A DNA stretch of 64,000 bases from Diadema setosum (taxonomy: Eukaryota > Echinodermata > Echinoidea > Diadematoida > Diadematidae): assembly GCF_964275005.1 (NCBI RefSeq), contig NC_092688.1:23613440-23677439 (forward strand). The letters run 5' to 3'. Positions 59,701 to 64,000 of the stretch are shown piece by piece. The notes under the pieces were generated by a model that saw only the letters and a program-made list of their open reading frames with translations, was not told where the DNA came from and ran no database searches. The stretch's first letter is position 1. Every line of letters begins with the position of its first letter. Both the position numbers and the translations under genes were made by a program.

Positions 59701-61342
59701 AACTGTAAAGTGGCTGACAAGTCATCTTACTTAGAGACGACGTGGCGGTGATCTCGGGCAATGTCGTTAATTCATAAGGTAGCAGTCCCTCGTCTGTTCC
59801 ATTGGAGGAAATCAGGGGCATTGTGGGTCATGACTAATATTTGTTAAATGACCGGGGTCCGCAGAATCAGACTTTGCTTAAACATATTCATAACAGAAAA
59901 ATGTTTTCAAGCTTACTAAAAAAAAAAAAAATAAAAAATACAGATAAAATTCTACCATCAGTAGTTTTTACAGCTGTTGGATTCAATATCTCATGGAGCT
60001 GAGGTGATTTGCTAAATCAGTAGGGTAGTGTTAGGGTTAACGACAAATTTAAGTCAGATTAAGATAAAAAAAAAGAAGCAAAAATGACATCGAATGCTAA
60101 CAGATGCCGAAACACACATCACAAAACAATTACAGTTACTGTAACAGTAGCTTGCTTGTAGATATTTTGAATGCTACTCACTGGAGATGTAGTCTGCATT
60201 CTGTGTAGGTGTTAGTGTGGTAGTTGTTCCACCTACGCATTAAACATAGACGTGCAAGACTGATTCAGTTTCAAAGAAGTTTGGCAAATTCTCTGGCACT
60301 CTTGGACAATATGAAACTCTGTCACGATCATTTGAAGAATCGGTAGGTCTTTAAAACTGTCCATAGCATATATGTCATAGAAATCTCTCAATTTAAAAGG
60401 ACGTTAAACACCAGCCTATGTTGGTATATCTTGGCTTAATATGAGAAAAAAAAAAACAGTGTCGATTGAGAGAATAATGAATAGATCAAAATGGGGTCTC
60501 TGTCTCGTATTTTCATTAATACTTTTGACTTTCAGCAAGACTGCGACATTTGACAGAATTCTATTTTATTTAGTAACACTTATTTGATCTGATTTTAGTT
60601 CATTTTTATCGGTTCCCCCAGTTATAGTATGGTCTTAAAAAAAGTTGTATTTCATAGTTCCCCTAATCTAATGTATAACGGGACCTGTGGTTCTACAAGC
60701 TTGCTTTTACACAGGCCCCATCATGTTTTTCGCATTATGACCTTAGTTTAACTGGCATATATACCAAGAAAAACTTTTGTACATTCCGGTGAAGTTTTTA
60801 TTGTAAATTTATGTTCTGTATAGTTTTCGTAATTGTACTTTGTGGTAATTAATGTGAAAAATATGAAAATAAATTGAAATGAAAATGAAATGAAATCTTC
60901 AGTCATGATTACGGCTGATTTCCCTGTTACGAGAAATTTCACGGAAATTTGAATAAACCCCATAAATGTCCAACTTTATGTGCAATAACATGTACGAGCT
61001 ATCAACCTCAGTTCCTTCTATTCTTCCTACGCTCAGTGTTATACTATACAGTGTTATATTCAGTGTAGCCAGTTGAATGTTTTAACTTTGACAATCATAA
61101 TATGTGTATCAAATGCAAACCTTTTGATACAGTTTCGGATTTCCAGCAGAATGGGATTGACACGTTCCAGATCGGAAAGTAAGTCGACCGTCTAGGTAGA
61201 GACACACACTGCAGTGTAGCACTTCCATTGACGATGAAACCTTCATCACAGGTGAGAGTTATCTTAGACCCAAAGTATGTCATATCAGAGTCCCAATGAC
61301 CATTTGGCACATGACCGGGGTGAAGACAAAACCCGACAGAAA
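55528..61342 (-). CDS. Copy A: CCP/sushi transmembrane receptor with tyrosine-rich tail (3' part of gene, six exons)
   Basis: Six exons on the minus strand join in one open frame: CCP 61121-61342, stalk 60182-60232, stalk 59731-59793, stalk 58742-58798, transmembrane 57972-58086, tail 55528-56773. Every intron has GT and AG ends. Phases are 1 between all extracellular exons and 2 between the transmembrane and tail exons. The product part seen is about 583 residues: a four-cysteine CCP module, a Thr/Ser-rich stalk, one membrane helix, a basic RHHKKR stop-transfer segment and a tail of about 414 residues. By comparison with copies B and C, the missing 5' exons (signal peptide, CUB, SRCR) should lie above 64,000. 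No frameshift or internal stop was seen. Likely role: cell-surface recognition receptor with tyrosine-phosphorylation signalling; this is inferred from domain type, and the ligand is unknown. Confidence 0.8.
57014..57741. mobile_element. MITE family 2, complete copy (728 bp)
   Basis: The inverted ends start TGTGACCCGCTACAACAAAA on both sides, with a further match through CCTAAAGTCG, flanked by TA. It lies in the copy A intron between the transmembrane and tail exons. Copy B lacks it (near 18815), so it arrived after the A/B split. Confidence 0.8.
57972..58086 (-). CDS. Copy A exon: transmembrane segment
   Basis: This 115-bp exon enters in phase 1 and leaves in phase 2, between an acceptor ending TTTCAG and donor GTGAGT. 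It encodes SEVPENNGD, then the hydrophobic helix MAALLCVVPILLAILVIVL, then CRHHKKR, a positively charged cytoplasmic stop-transfer. This gives a type I single-pass orientation. Copy B (19116-19230) is the same length and also open, which supports the exon boundaries. Confidence 0.85.
58742..58798 (-). CDS. Copy A exon: stalk 3
   Basis: This 57-bp phase 1-1 exon lies between an acceptor ending TCAACAG and donor GTGAGT. It encodes DGNPTENVVIPDTSETTT, another Thr/Ser/Asn-rich spacer. The copy B equivalent (23346-23402) is the same length and open, reading DGKPTENKIIRDTNETTR. Confidence 0.7.
59731..59793 (-). CDS. Copy A exon: stalk 2
   Basis: This 63-bp phase 1-1 exon lies between an acceptor ending GGAACAG and donor GTAAGA. 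It encodes EGLLPYELTTLPEITATSSL, an acidic Thr/Ser-rich juxtamembrane spacer. The flanks are strongly conserved with copy B (23973-24039), but B carries four extra bases inside the exon that shift the frame. Confidence 0.65.
60182..60232 (-). CDS. Copy A exon: Thr-rich stalk 1
   Basis: This 51-bp phase 1-1 micro-exon lies between an acceptor ending GCGTAG and donor GTGAGT. It encodes about 17 residues including GTTTTLTPTQNADYIS, a Thr/Pro-rich spacer that could carry O-glycans. The homologous block in copy B (24411-24458) has lost its donor dinucleotide. The call rests on splice signals, phase match and position between the CCP and stalk-2 exons. Confidence 0.6.
60566..60898 (+). mobile_element. 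Retroelement 3' fragment inserted in copy A only
   Basis: The copy B intron at about 24770-24810 runs straight through this point. Copy A has ~330 extra bases ending AATATGAAAATAAATTGAAA and a GAAATG-rich tail, the form of a LINE or SINE 3' end with AATAAA. Confidence 0.45.
61121..61342 (-). CDS. Copy A exon: CCP/sushi domain
   Basis: This 222-bp phase 1-1 exon is preceded on the minus strand by an acceptor ending TTGACAG and followed by donor GTTTGC. It encodes one complement control protein module. The four expected cysteines appear in FCLHPGHVPNG, ITLTCDEGF, ATLQCVS and SIPFCWK, with the usual Gly/Asn-rich spacing (VPNGHWDSD). CCP modules are extracellular protein- or glycan-binding folds of complement regulators and selectins. 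The copy B equivalent at 24989-25210 has the same length and phases. The SRCR exon that should precede it lies outside the window. Confidence 0.85.
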
Positions 61343-61424
61343 CTGTCAATTTGAAGAAATGAAATGATGCAGCATTTGATATTCATTATAGAGAAAGATA
61401 GACAGAGAGAGAGGGAGAGAGAGT

Positions 61425-62030
61425 ATGACTGTCCATCACAATACAAACAAAAAATTCGCACTCCCTGATTTCACGTGAGAACTCAAAATAGGTGAAACGG
61501 GTCAATCTAGTGAAACTTGAGTTTATCATTTTTTGTTTCTGAATTTTTTTTTTTTTTTTTGTACATCCTGCTAATGTTTGGACCATAGAAAAAAAGGAAA
61601 ATTATAAGCAGTCTTTTTTTTTTTCAGAACACTTTTTGTGGAATGCTGTAATAAGGTATATCTTGGAGGCCCATTTTTATTTCTTAAAACCTCTTTACAC
61701 ATACTTCATTCACGCTCATATTTAATAAATTTGCAAAGAAAGATGCTACTTTTTTGAAATTAGGTAGTAGTCTTAAATAGAGTGTGTTGATAGAGCACTC
61801 TTTCAGCGTAACCTGATTATTATTTCGTTGTTGATGTTATGCAGTTTTAATATCATTTTTATGTTTTTTTTTTTTTGGGGGGGGGGGAGCGTCCCTCCCA
61901 TTACACAGAACACGGATTGCTTAAGATTAAGCGCGTGAATAGACCACAATTATACTTCAGAGCCTCTTTTCTCAGTTCACACCTTTCCAGAGTGTGTGTT
62001 TTCGCTACATTCAATAGGTTACAAACGTCC
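61425..62030. mobile_element. MITE family 1, old copy in copy A intron
   Basis: Paralogous to the insertion at 25268-25995; the same flank lies next to the CCP exon. Confidence 0.45.
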
Positions 62031-62034
62031 ATAT

Positions 62035-62450
62035 GTGACCGTGCATCAAAAAACCAACAAAAAGTCGCATGCACTGAATTTGTGTTAGGACTAAAAATAG
62101 ACGAAGTTGGTCAACCCTGCCAATCTTGAGTTTTTCATATTTTCTGAAAGAGCAATTCTTCCTCGCCATCATACTAAAGTTTGGGATCACAAAACGAACA
62201 GGAACTTGTGTTTTCAGCAGTTTTTCTTGAACACGTTTTGGTGGAATAGTGTGATTAGATGTTTCTCATATGAGAAACACCTAATAGAGTCCTCTTTTCA
62301 TTTAGTCCTCTCTAATAGCGTCCTCTTTTCATTTCTTAAAAACCCTGTTCATGCTCTTCACTTTCAACTCCAATAATGCTGAAAGCTGGTATTAATCATT
62401 TACAGAATGTGTTGATAAAGCATGCTCAATTTCAGCTAAATATATATCCT
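62035..62450. mobile_element. MITE family 1, left part
   Basis: Starts TGTGACCGTGCATCAAAAAA and keeps the family order to about 62450, where LINE 3' UTR sequence begins. Confidence 0.5.
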
Positions 62451-62454
62451 GTCA

Positions 62455-63393
62455 CACGAAAGTTCTCGCCAGATATTCCTATTACTGTACCTTATATCAT
62501 GGTGTCTATTCTCTCCTTCTTTTATATCCGCTCTTCAGCATTCTTACCGGTATATATACACAATTCTTCCCAATATGTTTAATCCAGAGTGCGTCTTGTC
62601 ATTACTGTTACATCATGGAATTCAGTTTGCTTCTGTCAAACGATGGCGCGTGTTGTAGTTTCATTTTTTTCTTTTTTCCTTCCTAATTTGATTTCATGTC
62701 GGTTGACATTGCTTCCTTTGATTTTGTGTGATATATATTTTTTGTTTCATTTTACAATTCATTATTCATTCTCTTATGTATTTTCTGAGGGTTCCATATT
62801 GTACAAGCTTTGCTTAAGTTTTTAGTGGGACCCTTCATTTCCATTCCCATTCTTATCTAATGTGTACTATGTATATGCATTTACTTAAAAAAAAATACAA
62901 TTACGTTGTTACTCCTTTACACATGTATTTTGTTAAAGGTACTGTTATAGGTAAAAATGTTCAAGATATCACATTCGATGCATATTCGATGTTTATGAGT
63001 GCATTGTATCACAAAACATCCTGCCATGTAAACATTTTGCAATAAAGCTTTCAACATAAGGAGATATCACTATTTTCAACCTTAACCACAACTGTAGACG
63101 GTTTAGTCTAGAAACATTTTTATTACAACTATTTTTCACACTTTGTATATCTAACAATACTTTACATTGATTACACTGATTGAAATTTTTCACATTGGTT
63201 GTTTTTTTTTCTGAACTCACATTTTGGAACTATTTTTAAGCACTAATTCTGACTTTTTGTTTCATCTGCAACGGCAAATCATATCTTTAATTTAAGTTCT
63301 TGAAATTATTACAAATAATATGTTCTGCCTATGCATTGTATATGATTTTCCTGTTTATTTGATGGAAATGAAAATAAATTTGAATTTTTTTGT
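62455..63393 (+). mobile_element. 3' end of the same LINE family in copy A intron
   Basis: Closely matches 27030-27600 (for example CAGAGTGCGTCTTGTCAT and GATGGAAATGAAAATAAAT), with an extra ~350 bp at about 62935-63290 not present in the copy B version. The 3' flank (GTATATGTAGAATTTTATG) is the same as beside the copy B insertion, suggesting one shared insertion event. Confidence 0.55.
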
Positions 63394-63585
63394 AGGTATA
63401 TGTAGAATTTTATGATTTTTTTTTTTAATGTATGTACTATGATCCTCGTGTACATTCAAGCATAATTCAAATTATCAATGTATATGCATATTTTGTTTAT
63501 TGCAAAACACATGCATCTGCGACCAAAGCCAAGAAGGCCAAAAGCTTGGCAAATAAAGTGCGGAACATCTACGTCATGATAATTA

Positions 63586-64000
63586 TGTCCCTGCACCACC
63601 AAACGAACAGAAAGTCGCCAGACATGAAATTTTAGTCAAGGAAAGATTCTAAAAGAACAGACTTTAAGCTTTAAAATGATGTATGACTCAAATCAAATCT
63701 TTACCAAGCCGTGCTGGCTGTGCAATGAATGGGACAAAAAAATAGGATATAAACCACCGGAGTAACAACAATGAAGGGATTATCAAATGAAACTGAAATT
63801 CACCATGCCGTATTAGCACATTCTGTCCAGACTTAATGCCAACTTTCAAAGGAGTAGCATTATCCTTTCAAAAGGTATTTGAGTTGAAAGTGAAGAGTGC
63901 GTACAAGGTTTTTAAGAAATGAAAAGGGGACTCTGAAAACACACCTAACCACACTATTCCACCAAAAAAATGTTCAAGATAAACTGCCAAAAAACACACT
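63586..64000. mobile_element. MITE family 1, reverse copy running off the window
   Basis: Starts TGTCCCTGCACCACCAAACG and matches the reverse complement of the right end of 48006-48695. The other terminus lies beyond 64,000. Confidence 0.55.

Overview
This is animal nuclear DNA. It is AT-rich, intron-dominated, and full of microsatellites, non-LTR retrotransposon fragments and hairpin-type non-autonomous DNA transposons. The receptor domain mix (CUB, SRCR, CCP/sushi) and recurrent words such as taggcctat suggest a marine invertebrate deuterostome, most likely an echinoderm. That assignment is inference; no species marker gene is present.

The gene content is one family: three tandem copies, all on the minus strand, of a multi-exon type I membrane receptor. 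The architecture is signal peptide, CUB-like domain, SRCR domain (two exons), CCP/sushi domain, three short Thr/Ser-rich stalk exons, one transmembrane exon and a tyrosine-rich cytoplasmic tail. Copy A (55,528-61,342) holds CCP through stop and is intact; its 5' exons should lie beyond 64,000. Copy B (18,313-32,975) is represented end to end but carries many independent lesions and looks like a pseudogene. Copy C (3,127-7,389) holds signal peptide, CUB and SRCR exons, all intact; its remaining exons should lie before base 1. The exon boundaries were read from conserved splice signals, and reading phase is consistent across every joined exon in A and C. A separate degenerate block at 15,368-16,173 encodes another tyrosine-rich repeated tail.

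Introns and intergenic DNA hold mobile DNA: a young 2.4 kb foldback element with a 6-bp target duplication, inserted 40 bp upstream of the copy B start codon; a 5'-truncated LINE with a 12-bp target duplication in the B intron whose empty site survives in copy C; a decayed Tc1/mariner transposon; a CR1/jockey-group LINE and a TA-flanked MITE that both interrupt a tRNA-derived SINE; at least seven families of inverted-repeat elements; and many (TA)n arrays that border several repeat copies.

Taken together, the window is a birth-and-death cluster of probable innate recognition receptors: one copy appears functional through its signalling tail, one is dying, and one has an intact ectodomain. Ligand and signalling partners cannot be read from the sequence.
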